Source: Porogramme epimiltina (lineage: Eukaryota > Basidiomycota > Agaricomycetes > Polyporales > Polyporaceae). From it: a DNA stretch of 28,821 nt. The DNA lies in contig FTLJ01000856.1 of assembly GCA_900155495.1 (NCBI GenBank), forward strand, positions 1 to 28,821, given 5' to 3'. Each line of letters starts with the position of its first letter. Position 1 is the first letter of the stretch. Of this stretch, positions 1 through 9,423 are shown in pieces. Both the position numbers and the translations under genes were made by a program. Under the pieces are notes generated by a model that was not told the DNA's origin, ran no database searches, and saw only the letters and a list, made by a program, of their open reading frames with translations.

Positions 1-19
1 GGTCGCAGAAGCGAGACAT
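1..19 (-). CDS. Possible N-terminus of a leftward gene (partial)
   Basis: On the minus strand an ATG at 19 is followed by an open frame reading MSRFCD and then leaves the window. The DNA just upstream (20-130 read leftward) is pyrimidine-rich and ends in CCACCCCC before the ATG, as many fungal 5' leaders do. Six codons are too few to identify a product, and a chance ATG is quite possible. Confidence 0.2.
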
Positions 20-980
20 GGGGGTGGATGGCGCGGGCGGGCGGGGGGCGGGGAGGGTGGGCGGGTCGTCGGACGGGGACGAGGGAGAAGAGGGAGAGCT
101 CGAGCCGCCCTCTCCAACAGGGTCAAAAAGCTTAACCGGCGTCTATCCCCTCTATCCCGGTCTCGCCCCAGGCGCCCGCACCTCAACTCTCCCGCGCCAA
201 ACAGGGCATTCCCGCCCCGGCACTCTGGCTCCGCAATCAACCCCGCATCCGTCCTCCTCTCTTCACCGCTTCCCCATTCCCCTCCAGCCACCACCCCTCC
301 TCCTCCTATGCCCCCTCTTCCCCCCCTCTGTCTTTCCAAAATCTCTTCCACAATACGCCACATTGACCACGACGACCCGCCGTTTTCCCCCAGAGAGCCG
401 CCTCGGTCGGGCTGATCCCGCCGCCGGTCATGTGACCCGCCGCCCTCCGAGAAAGTCGCAATTGCACACGGCTCTCCTCCGCAAACGCCTTCTTCTTCAA
501 TAAACGTCGCCGACGCCCGCTCCCGTCCATCTCACCTCTGCCTATTCCTCCCCAGCCTGCGCCGCAGTCGGATATCCGGACGCGTCCCCCCCTCTGCAGT
601 ATCACAACCCACCCATCTTCCCCGTCCTAGGCCTGCGCACCCACCCACGTCCTAAATTTTCCAGGGCCAGAGAATTGTGGGTCCACCACGACCGCAGATA
701 GCACCCCTCCGGCCCAGGCTGGCATCCACGCACCCCGTCCTTCCCGACGCCGCCGCGCTCAGAAAATCTGCGCAGCCCCCTTCGCCTGCCCCCTCCCAAA
801 ACGGCGCCGTCAGAAAAAGGAAGGACCTCTCGCCCGACCCGCTCCCCGAGCGCGGGTGGCGGGCGCGCGGGCTTCCACAGCCAATGGCCGTTTCGGATTC
901 CCGAGCGCGTAAGGGAGGACGGCAGCGCGCACTCACCTTACGCGCGCCGGAACGCCACGAAGCCGCCCCCGACGCGAAAT

Positions 981-1001
981 CGCGCTCGCGCTCGCGCTCG
1001 C
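981..1001. repeat. Short tandem repeat, 6-bp unit CGCGCT
   Basis: Three complete copies of a CGCGCT unit plus a partial one run head to tail in the CpG-rich intergenic region. A simple-sequence tract with no visible function. Confidence 0.7.
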
Positions 1002-1845
1002 CTCCTGAGCGAGCCCTGCAGCGCGCACGCTTCTGAGTTCTTCCCCCTTTCACCGGCACCGCCGCGCCCGCCAGCGCATCGACCTCCCAGGACTCGCGCG
1101 CTAAGTATACGTCACCGTCAGTTCGTCGTGGGCCGGCGGACCGTCGCGCAGGAGGGGCCCGCGCGCACAGCTGATGTGTTCGCTGTTTGCATATCACGGT
1201 TCTATCACCCGCATCTCTTCCACGCTGATTCATGCGTGGCCCGCCTTCCAACAACGATGACGGTCACGGGCGAGGACAACGACAGCGACGACGACGACAA
1301 CGAGAGAGAACAACGCCAGCGGCGCCTCCGCGCTTCCGCGCAGTGCCGCGTGCGCACCGCCGCCGGGCCAAGCGGCCAGCGGGGCCGTCCGCATCGCCTG
1401 GCGCCGGTGCGCGCAGTGCGATCGGCCCACGAACCGTGCCGACCCACGCGCACGCGCGCGCGCAGGCTGAATCACTCGAAATGAAGCTCCTGTTACGCGC
1501 GCAAACGCTCCCATTCAATCGCGCGCACGCTGGCGGGCGTGACGCACCCGTCATTGAATCAGTATATTGGCCTCGCTCTCCGCGGGACAGCACGGCGCGG
1601 CGGGCTGCCCCTTCATTAGCCCCGTCGGTGTCCGCCCCGACGCGCCCTAATGCGGCGGCACATATCCCTCCTTGATCGACACATTCCAGACTCTAGAGCG
1701 CGGCGGACGGACGAACGGACGGCCGGGCCACGTTCAGTTAAACTCAACCTCGACGCCCGGCGTCGCTCGGCGAGCCCGGGCGCGCGCCCCAGCCCCAGCC
1801 AGCCCGCGCGCGAGCCCTCGCCTTCTCCTATCCCATATCCGCCTT

Positions 1846-1864
1846 CGCGCGCGCGCGCGCGCGC
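1846..1864. repeat. CG dinucleotide microsatellite
   Basis: An uninterrupted alternating CG tract of 19 bases. Such alternating purine-pyrimidine DNA is a Z-DNA-type sequence and prone to length change. It lies in non-coding DNA. Confidence 0.8.
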
Positions 1865-4251
1865 CACCTCTCCGGGTGCAGAGCCCGCGCGGTGCGCGGC
1901 GCACGCTTGGGTTCGTTCTCTCCTAATAGCCGGGGCGGTCGGGAGAAGGGCGCAGAAGAAGCCCACGCCCCTTCCCTCCACCCCTCGCCCCTCATGCGGA
2001 AGGCGGAAGAGAGAGCCTGCGCCTCGGGCCGCGGAAGCCTCCAAACCAAACTTCCACTGGCAGGCGCACGAGGAGTGGCATGGGAGAGCAGCCCTGAGCC
2101 GACGGCCGTCTCGCCCGACGTCAGGTGCGCTTGGGCGTCCTCAAACACGTGTCGGCGCGTGCTTGCCCTGTTGTGGCTTGTGCGGGGGTAAGCCACTGAC
2201 GTGTTCGCTGGCGGCTTCGTCTAGCTTTCTAGACCCGCCGACGCTCAAGCTTGTTTCCCCTCGAGATAGAGTGGCGTGTATGCGCGATGGTCGTATGCGT
2301 GCGACGTGCCGCGAGCCTGTGGCACACGTCCAGACGTCCAACACGTTACACGAGCGTCAAAGAACGGCAACCAGGGCCCGGGGCCGACACGCAACTTGAA
2401 GTCCGACGCGTCGCGTCCTCCAGAGACAGCGCTCCCTGCGCCACCCAACCATTCTGGAATCTGGAATGTGCACCACGAAAAAACTACTGCCGCCGCGCCC
2501 CCGGGCCGCACACAGCCCGCACTCGTCCGCCGACGTCCCCCTCTCCCTCCCCGCGACGCTTCTCGAATCAATTATCACATCGCTCATCAAGAACCTCAGC
2601 GAGGGGCCTCATCAAGAACTGCAGCCTGCCGCAGGGCGTCTGATCCCGCCGTTCGTCGTGCCCACATCCATGACAGACGGCGCCTCCTCGGGCTGGGGTC
2701 AGTGATAGGTGGTGCGCGCCCCTCCCCCCTGCCACATCCGTCGCACTGACCCGGTCGCTGACGTAGACCCCCCACAGTTCGTCGCGGCCGTTCGGTGCGC
2801 CCGGCAACGCCGTTCGTAACCACCATCGCACCGGCCGTGCAGGACCGTTGGTACATTAACATTATGACGTCGAGCAGTGCATCCTGAACACTCAGCGGGC
2901 GATCATGCCGTGCCGACGGCCGTCGCGGCCCCGTCAGTCCGCTGTGCGTTTGCCTGGACTCTACTGTAACACCCCCGGCGTCCACTGAATCAGCCCCGCA
3001 GGACCGCCCCGGCCGTGACATCATCGAGCGGCACAGTTTGAACGAGCGGTGCCGCGCGCCATTCGACGGCGGCTCGATCGCACGGGCTTTTTCAGAGCCA
3101 GGAAGCTGCCACCGGGGCGAACGTCCGTCGGCACCGCTGCCAGTTGCCGCAATTCACCCTCGGCCACTGCAACTAGCATACGGCTGGATGTCAGCATCGA
3201 GCGTGCCGTCGGCCGGTCGCGTCTTCTACCCCTTCCCGCCTCAGTGTGCCGCACGTCCGTCCGCTCGCGCAGTTGAATATCGATGACGTACCGCATGCAG
3301 TCCGCAGGTCATACCGAGGCACGACCCTCACGAAACGGCGCGCGGAATGGGTGGGCTTCCGTAATGCTTCCGAGGGGTCGTTCAATGGCGGTCGACCGCT
3401 GCTGCTGTCATGTGTCTCGACGGAGGTGCGTTTCCTCCTTCCGTATCACTCATCGGCGGCGGAGTAACGAGCAAATTTGTAGGTCTCTAGGTCTCTAGGC
3501 GTTCCCGTGCTCCATGAGACGAAGGCACACCACGGCTCTCGGAGGCAACGCGCGAAGCTCGACATATGCCAGGGACACTTCCACTACCGGTCGCCCGCAT
3601 CACACAGAATATCGAGACCACCGTAATAGCTCTCCTCAAGGCCTCTTTACGAGCTATTTTCGTCGAGGCCTCCGGAAGCGAGATGTCGAGGACGACGGTC
3701 TACGTCGAACATCCGGATAGCGCGATGCCTCGACGCGTCACCGTTAGGCGACCCGACGTCGTCCCGACCACAATCCCGAGGGTAAATCCGCGCAATTTAG
3801 CCATCGCCAGCCGGATCTCGGACGCAGTCACGTTGTGATGCACGACCACCACGTCCGCTCTCATACCCAACCTCTCCGCCCAAGCATCCAGTACCCTACG
3901 GCCCTCTCTGCGCCCCAACATCGCGCGTCGCACGACGGGAAACGAGGCATTTGCGCGCGCGAGAGCGCCCTGCACCATTTTCGCGCAACCGCGGGCTGCG
4001 AGAGGTCGACGACGCGCTCACGTGAACGCCTCCGGGACCAAAAGCCTAAAACATCGGAAATACTCCGCGAAGATCTCCCGGCGCCCATCGGCGCCACCCC
4101 CACAGCTCCTCGACATCCGCCCTCCCCCACCTCCCTCCCCCCTCCCCAGCCCCGGAATTCGCAGTCCTTCCCGTGTCATACGCCAGCCCACACACCCCCG
4201 CGTGCCTGGGGCGCCGCGGAGGCTGACCCCGCGCCCGCCGAAAATCCGGAT

Positions 4252-4361
4252 GCGGGGGCCCAATCGCAGCGCGCGGCGACGCGACGCGCACCCGGCCGCG
4301 CGCTGTGGCCTGCCGCCGCGCTTCTCGAGCCTCTCGCGAGGCACGGGCTGCCGCGGCGGGG
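4252..4361. promoter_or_regulatory. Possible CreA/Cre1 sites upstream of the AA9 gene
   Basis: Two GCGGGG hexamers (4252-4257 and 4356-4361) fit the SYGGRG consensus of the fungal carbon-catabolite repressor CreA/Cre1. They lie 205-314 bases before the AA9 start codon, where such sites often sit in cellulase-type promoters. The motif is short and the DNA is GC-rich, so chance matches are expected. Confidence 0.3.
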
Positions 4362-4483
4362 GACCACATGGGTGCGCGCGGCATGCGCGTAGCGTACGAG
4401 AGACGAACGGAGCATGCGGGCCTGGGTACTGCAGGCGGGCGCACGGTTTTCTCTGCGGTCGCGCAGGGCACGGGCGAGGGGGA

Positions 4484-4489
4484 TATAAA
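4484..4489 (+). promoter_or_regulatory. TATA box of the AA9 gene
   Basis: TATAAA stands out in otherwise GC-rich DNA, 82 bases before the AA9 start codon, a normal distance for a strongly expressed secreted fungal enzyme. No other TATA-like sequence lies nearer the gene. Confidence 0.7.
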
Positions 4490-4565
4490 GGGCGGCTGGT
4501 TCGGCCTGTCTTGGCTCTGCAAGCCTCGAGCTCCACCCGCCCACTCACCCACCCGCACCCCCGCC

Positions 4566-5947
4566 ATGTTTGCGTTCACCGCTCTCGCCGCGTTCTCCGC
4601 CGCCGCCCTCCCGCAGGCCCTCGCCCACGGCGGTGTGCTCTCGTACAAGATTGGCGGCCAGATCTTCCAAGGCTGGGCGGTGCGTGCCGCTCCACATTCT
4701 TCCTTGCTCCACCCTTCGACCCCCGTCTACTTTTTCCTCCCCGACGCACCTCCCGCGCAGCTTCTAGCCCACCTTGGGCATTCTTTACTTGGAGTAGATC
4801 TGGTATGCTGATACGCGTTTTGCCCTCAGCCGTACAACACCCCCGTTGGCCAGACCACGATCCAGCGCCCGTGGTCGAGCTAGTATGCTTCCCTCATCGG
4901 CTTCTCTGGCCTGAACGCCTCCCTGACGTCTTCCCTCCCTCCCAGCAACCCGATCCAGGATGCCACGGACCCGACGCTCGCCTGCAACGACGACGGCACG
5001 TCCGGCGCGCTCCAGCTCAGCACGACCGCCGTCGCGGGGCAGCCCATCACCGCGTACTGGAACCAAGTCTGGCCGCACCCGTACGGGCCGATGCTCACGT
5101 ACCTCGCGCAGTGCCCGGGCACGACGTGCACGGGTGTGAACGCCAAGGACCTCTCCTGGTTCAAGATCGACGAGGCGGGCCTGCTCTCGGGCACGATCGG
5201 GAACGGCTACTGGGGCTCGGGCAAGATGATCGACCAGAACTCGTCCTGGACGACGACGATCCCCGCGTCCGTGCCCTCGGGCAACTACCTCATCCGCTTC
5301 GAGACCATCGCGCTGCACTCGCTCCCCGCGCAGCTCTACCCCGAGTGCGCGCAGATCACGATCACCGGCGGCGGCTCGCTCGCGCCCACCGCCGCCGAGC
5401 TCGTCAAGTTCCCCGGCGCGTACTCGAACTCGGACCCCGGCTGTGAGTGCTCGGCGCTATCGACCTCCGCGCGCCGCAGATCGCTGCGATACCGATAGGT
5501 GCTCACCCGAGATTTGCCCGCGCGCAGTGACCGTCAACCTGTACACGAACGAGGCCCTCACCGACACGACCTACATAATCCCCGGCCCCCCGCTCTACGG
5601 CTCTGGTAGCACTGGCACCTCTGCACCCGCTCCGGTACGTCCCCCTTCGTATCCGCGACTCGGTAGCGGCGGAGCTGACGGGGCGCTGCTTCGCACCCAC
5701 AGCCGACGACGACCGCCGCGCCGACGACCACTGCGAAGCCGACGACGACCGCCGCGCCGACCTCGACCGCGGCTGCAGGCACCGTCGCGCAGTACGGCCA
5801 GTGCGGAGGCATTGGCTACACCGGCGCCACGGGCTGCGTCTCGCCCTTCACGTGCAAGGTCCTCAACGGTAAGCACCTCCCACCCGCTCCCGCTCGCACA
5901 TTCGCTCACGCGTGCCGCGCGCAGACTACTACTCGCAATGCGTGTAA
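4566..5947 (+). CDS. AA9 lytic polysaccharide monooxygenase with C-terminal CBM1
   Basis: Secreted copper enzyme that oxidatively cleaves cellulose and related beta-glucans. Six exons: 4566-4679, 4830-4882, 4946-5442, 5528-5634, 5703-5868, 5925-5947; all introns are GT..AG and the frame closes at 319 residues. Residues 1-20 are a signal peptide. Cleavage exposes His21, the N-terminal histidine of the copper brace; the second ligand is His100 in WPHPYGPM and the axial tyrosine is Tyr187 in QLY. A Pro/Thr/Ala linker of near repeats (258-283) joins the catalytic domain to a family 1 cellulose-binding module (about 284-319, with QCGG and C..C spacing). The H..QxY segment is short, four residues between His180 and Gln185 where AA9 enzymes usually have eight. 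The start is set by a good ATG context, TATA spacing and the His1 processing site. The family call is secure; substrate range and regioselectivity cannot be read from the sequence. Confidence 0.96.
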
Positions 5948-6466
5948 TTTGCTCCCTCCACCGTAATATCTCCACAACTTCAATGACTCCGACTCACGCC
6001 GCATTACCCCCCTCACCATCATCCTCATCCCCTTCATCATCGTCTCCTCGGGCTCAAGACTCTAACTCTGTGCGGATGCGGACGCGGGACCGCCGGAAGG
6101 GCGCGCCGGGCTGGACGCGGGGCGACGACCGGGCGAAGGCGCTCGGGGGCAGCGCCGCGGTCAGCGTGTTCTTCTGGCTCGTGTTCTCGCGGAAGCTGTC
6201 TGTCGTGCACGTGTAAAAATATAGCGCATTTCCTTTCTGACGTGGGAGCGAAGCGTCAAGGACGACGCGCAGCTGTAGAACGCTGCGCTTGGTGCTCCGA
6301 TAGGATAGCTTGAAGCTCCAAGACGAGTCATATAAGAAAATAGCCGCTTGGTGGCGCAACGTCTTAAATGACGCGTCTAGGAGTCGTTGCATCTGCACAT
6401 TGCTCGAAAGTTGTAGTATCCACCCACCAGTCAACTGCAAGTTCGGGACCTAGGCTCCTCACCATC
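5948..6466. other. Intergenic region between AA9 and hydrolase genes
   Basis: It holds the 3' region of the AA9 gene and the promoter of the next gene. A GC-rich patch at about 6070-6215 is open on the plus strand (ending in KLSVVHV) but has no recognisable domain, so I do not call it. A TATAAG at 6332-6337 is about 130 bases before the hydrolase start and may be its TATA element. Confidence 0.5.
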
Positions 6467-7481
6467 ATGTCAGAACAGCACGTTCTTCCCCCACCAGTGC
6501 CCAACCAGGCCTATGTTGAGGTCTCCGCGCTCGAAGCAGGTCTCATTGATATCCCCGGCCACCTCATTGTAGAGGGTGCAGGCCCTGAAGACGTCCAGAC
6601 CTGTCCCTCGCTCGCGTTCTTCATTCGCCACGTCCCGTCTGGCGAGCACCTCGTCTTTGACCTCGGCATCCGCCGCGACACGACCACTTTCCCTCCTTCA
6701 GTGCTCTCCACGATCGAGCGCTACATGAAGGTCCAGATCCCACAGACCGCGGATGAGTCACTCGCGAAGGACGGTATGGATCCCAAGGATGTACGGACGA
6801 TCCTCCTCAGCCACCTCCACTTTGACCAGTGCGTACAGCAGTTGAATTCGCGCTGCCTCTCGCTCTTTTCCAGCCAGCCGAAATGACTCACCTCGGACCT
6901 CGCGCAGCATCGGAGACGCCTCCGCCTTCCCCAACGCCACCTTCGTCCTCGGCCCCGGCAGCCGCGAGGTCCTCGACGGCACCGCAACACGACCCGGCAT
7001 CGACCTCGTCCCGACCTGCGTCCCGCGCGACGACCCCGCACGTCTCCGCTTCCTCGCCCCATCCGACTTCAGCGCGCGCGTAGGGCCCTTCCCGCGTGCG
7101 CACGACTTCTTCGGCGACGGCAGCCTCTACGTGCTCGACGCGGCGGGCCACTGCACGGGGCACGTGAACGTGCTCGCGCGCACGTCGCGCGCGGGTGCGT
7201 GGCTGCTCCTCGCGGGCGACGCCGCGCACGACGTGCGCCTCCTCACGGGCGAGCGCGCGCTCGCGGTGAGGGTGCACCCGGAGACGGGGCGCGTGCGGTG
7301 CGCGCACGTCGACAAGGACGCGGCGATGGCGCACCTGGAGCGGGTGAAGTCGTTGGTGGGCGTACCCGGGGTCCAGGTGCTGCTCGCGCATGACTGGGAG
7401 TGGTATGAGGCGAATAGGGGCGGGCCCGCGTTCTTCCCTGGGACGATCCCTCCTATGGATGTTATCGACGTGACGAATTAG
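6467..7481 (+). CDS. Metallo-beta-lactamase-fold hydrolase, lactonase-like
   Basis: Predicted metal-dependent hydrolase of the lactonase-like branch of the metallo-beta-lactamase superfamily; no signal peptide, so probably cytosolic. Two exons, 6467-6828 and 6908-7481, give 311 residues. The binuclear metal signature HLHFDH is at 116-121 and its last histidine codon is split by the intron. The other expected ligands are present: His206 in GHCTGH, Asp225 in LLAGD and His282 in LLAHDWEWY. This arrangement and length match N-acyl-homoserine-lactonase-like proteins, but substrates of fungal members are mostly unknown. The open frame extends upstream to 6368; I chose the ATG at 6467 because the protein from there fits the family. 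It starts the block that is partly duplicated downstream, where its counterpart has decayed. Confidence 0.88.
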
Positions 7482-7709
7482 GAGGGGGTGGGTGGTGTGT
7501 CCTTCAACGGTTTGGCGTGTTCATCGAATTGTACCAATAGAAGGCCCCTTATTATACCAACCATACAGCATTATGCGACACGATGATACCGTACAACAAA
7601 TGATCATCCCAGCTTGAAGGTCCTTAGTTCCGGAGTCATCTGCTAAGTCGCGCGCAATGGGCTACAGTTAGAAGAGAGCACGATGCGCAGGTGTTCCGAA
7701 GACGCACGT
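7482..7709. other. Convergent 3' region between hydrolase and methyltransferase genes
   Basis: Short AT-richer spacer between two convergently transcribed genes. It must hold both polyadenylation regions. I see no gene or clear terminator. Confidence 0.5.
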
Positions 7710-8393
7710 TCACCCAACGATGGCTTTAGGATTCTTCCCTGAGAAGAGCGCTACCTTTCCCACCACGCGCACCTCGTACTCCTCGAACACCGCTGCAAGG
7801 GCCTCCCTTAGGCCCTCCTCGGAGTCCTCCATGTTCCCGAAGATGCCCTTCTTGTTGTACACGCCCATGAGCCGTCGCCCAAAGAAGTTGTGCTTAACTC
7901 CACTCCCAAGGATCGTGGAGCCATACAGCACCCCTCCAGGGGCCAATCCCGGGGCGAGACTCTTGAACACCTCGGCTGCCTTCGCGGGGAGCGCACCCGG
8001 GAGACAGTGGAAGACGTAGAAGAGCACAATGGAGTCGAAAGTGCCACGCGCGCTCTCTGGGAAGGGTGCGAACACATTATGTTCTAGCGTCTCGATCGTG
8101 CCCTTGTATCCCGCGCGTCCGAGGCGCTCTTTTGCGTAGGCGAGCGTGTTCGGGTTGAGGTCGAGGAGTGTGACCGCCTTCGTCTTCTGGAGAGACGCGA
8201 CGGAGTTGGCGGGGTAGTATCCAGTTCCGACGCCGACCTCGAGGTGTGCGCCCTCTCCGAGGTGACTTTGGTAGAAGGGAAGGAGGACGGATTTGGTGGG
8301 ACAATGCCACGCGTAGGTGTTAGAGAGGGAGAGGACCCAGAAGTCGTAGAAACGGAGGACCAGCCGAGAGTAGACCTTGGCAGATGAGTCCAT
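7710..8393 (-). CDS. SAM-dependent methyltransferase, copy 1
   Basis: Class I S-adenosylmethionine-dependent methyltransferase of the small-molecule type, 227 residues, intronless. Motif I is LEVGVGTGYY at 51-60, the acidic ribose-binding residue lies in LLDLNP (Asp78), and a post-motif FDSIVLFYVFHCLPG follows. No transmembrane segment or targeting signal is visible, so it is probably cytosolic. The frame is open six codons further upstream but has only a TTG there; the ATG at 8393 matches the start of the second copy (MNPSAKYYSRL against MDSSAKVYSRL), so I use it. It is divergent from the DUF6534 gene across about 1 kb and convergent with the hydrolase. The methyl acceptor cannot be inferred. 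Secondary-metabolite or xenobiotic methylation is plausible for this type. Confidence 0.9.
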   Translation of the reverse strand: MDSSAKVYSRLVLRFYDFWVLSLSNTYAWHCPTKSVLLPFYQSHLGEGAHLEVGVGTGYYPANSVASLQKTKAVTLLDLNPNTLAYAKERLGRAGYKGTIETLEHNVFAPFPESARGTFDSIVLFYVFHCLPGALPAKAAEVFKSLAPGLAPGGVLYGSTILGSGVKHNFFGRRLMGVYNKKGIFGNMEDSEEGLREALAAVFEEYEVRVVGKVALFSGKNPKAIVG

Positions 8394-9423
8394 AGTGGTG
8401 GAGTGCTGCAATGCGGATCCTAGTGATAATGATTGAGTGTGGCCGGACTATTTGAGTGCCATGTACACCGTTCAGTATAACGGTGGCAGCTTCAGCTGCA
8501 GACGATTGGGTTCTGTTCAAGAGCAAGACGAGTCTGTCTTTTTTTCGCTTGGCATACGCATCAGTCCCACGACCGACAATGCCGCGCCGCGGATGCAAAT
8601 TCCGATCTCAGCTTCTACTGATCGAACACTACTTACATCGCATGTGCCTTTTCCCCTGGCTGTGCTCCGAGTGCGGCCTCAGGAGGGCCAGAGCAGGAAT
8701 GAATTCACGTCATGGCGGGATTATATTTTATACAAACACCGCCTGGCAGGTCTTTCTGGGTCTTTGAGCGTGGTGGATGAAACTTGAAGGCGCCTGGCCC
8801 AGGTTACATCAAAATCACTTCTTCGTGGGTAGCCGCTGGGGAGAATCCCTGATATCTGATGCATGAGGATTCGGGAGGGCGTACAGAGTAGTCACCTCAG
8901 TCGCTCGCTCCGGAGCCCCGTATGTTAGCCTTACCATATAAGTATCCAGACTTGCCCTTTAACTCGCCCCAACTCCACTGCTCCAGTGCTTGCTGGGTAC
9001 TTATCACTTGCAAACAGGCACCACCCAGCTCTTCTGAGTAATCACAACCGCGGGAACTGATGTGAGCACACACCCAGCCCCTGCGCTGACGAGTAGCAGT
9101 GTATGGCGTCAACCTGAACATACGCGGCAAGCTGAGATGTACCGGCGCCTGACATACCAGATATGGCAGCCTGCGTGCTGCGGACAGGCGCCTGCGTATC
9201 TTTTGAGATTCGCAGATCATCATCGGCGTTCTCAAGCGGCGATGTCGACATCATACGTCGCTGCCACTGCAATGCCGAGCAGGACACCACGGGGTCTATT
9301 CAGCTATCAAACCAGCCGTTGCGGGCACATACTTAAACTGCGCGACAGCCTCATACAGCTTCTGGTCGCCCGCTCCACGACTCCCGTTTCGTCTGTCAAC
9401 GCCCCGCTTTGAAGATCGTCAAC
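8394..9423. promoter_or_regulatory. Divergent promoter region, methyltransferase 1 / DUF6534 gene 1
   Basis: About 1 kb between two divergent starts, with no gene of its own. Patches match the equivalent region of the second block (13633-14568), for example around 8660-8700 against 13880-13925 and around 8815-8870 against 14020-14075. ATACTTAAA at 9329-9337 recurs in the second copy (14474-14482), each followed closely by GCGCGAC, 80-100 bases before the DUF6534 ATG, so it is the likely TATA-like core element. Retention of both divergent promoters after duplication suggests the pair is co-regulated. Confidence 0.55.

Larger units (their letters stand above)
20..4483. other. Long CpG-rich intergenic region, no supported gene
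   Basis: About 4.4 kb without a gene I can support. Open frames occur on both strands because the DNA is very GC-rich, but none has a recognisable domain, convincing splice chain or signal peptide. The composition is CG-dinucleotide-rich with many short CG runs and a pyrimidine-rich block at about 4105-4160. The right end is the promoter of the AA9 gene. The left end may be the promoter of a gene beyond the window. The two most protein-like frames lie at 3566-3838 (+) and 3700-3978 (-); they overlap each other on opposite strands and neither is convincing. Confidence 0.5.

Noticed and set aside
652..1675. Long open frames (for example 652-1254 - and 1232-1675 +) in the CpG-rich left region
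   Set aside because: Low-complexity Arg/Ala/Pro-rich translations without homology signals; frames on both strands overlap.
3566..3978. Overlapping open frames on both strands (3566-3838 + and 3700-3978 -) that look mildly protein-like
   Set aside because: Neither has a domain, splice partner or codon-position pattern, and they overlap on opposite strands. GC-rich DNA yields such frames by chance.
4022..5446. Very long open frame (474 codons) on the plus strand across the AA9 gene
   Set aside because: It runs in a different frame from the AA9 exons and through its introns. The product is Arg/Pro-rich with no domain, a by-product of GC-rich coding DNA.
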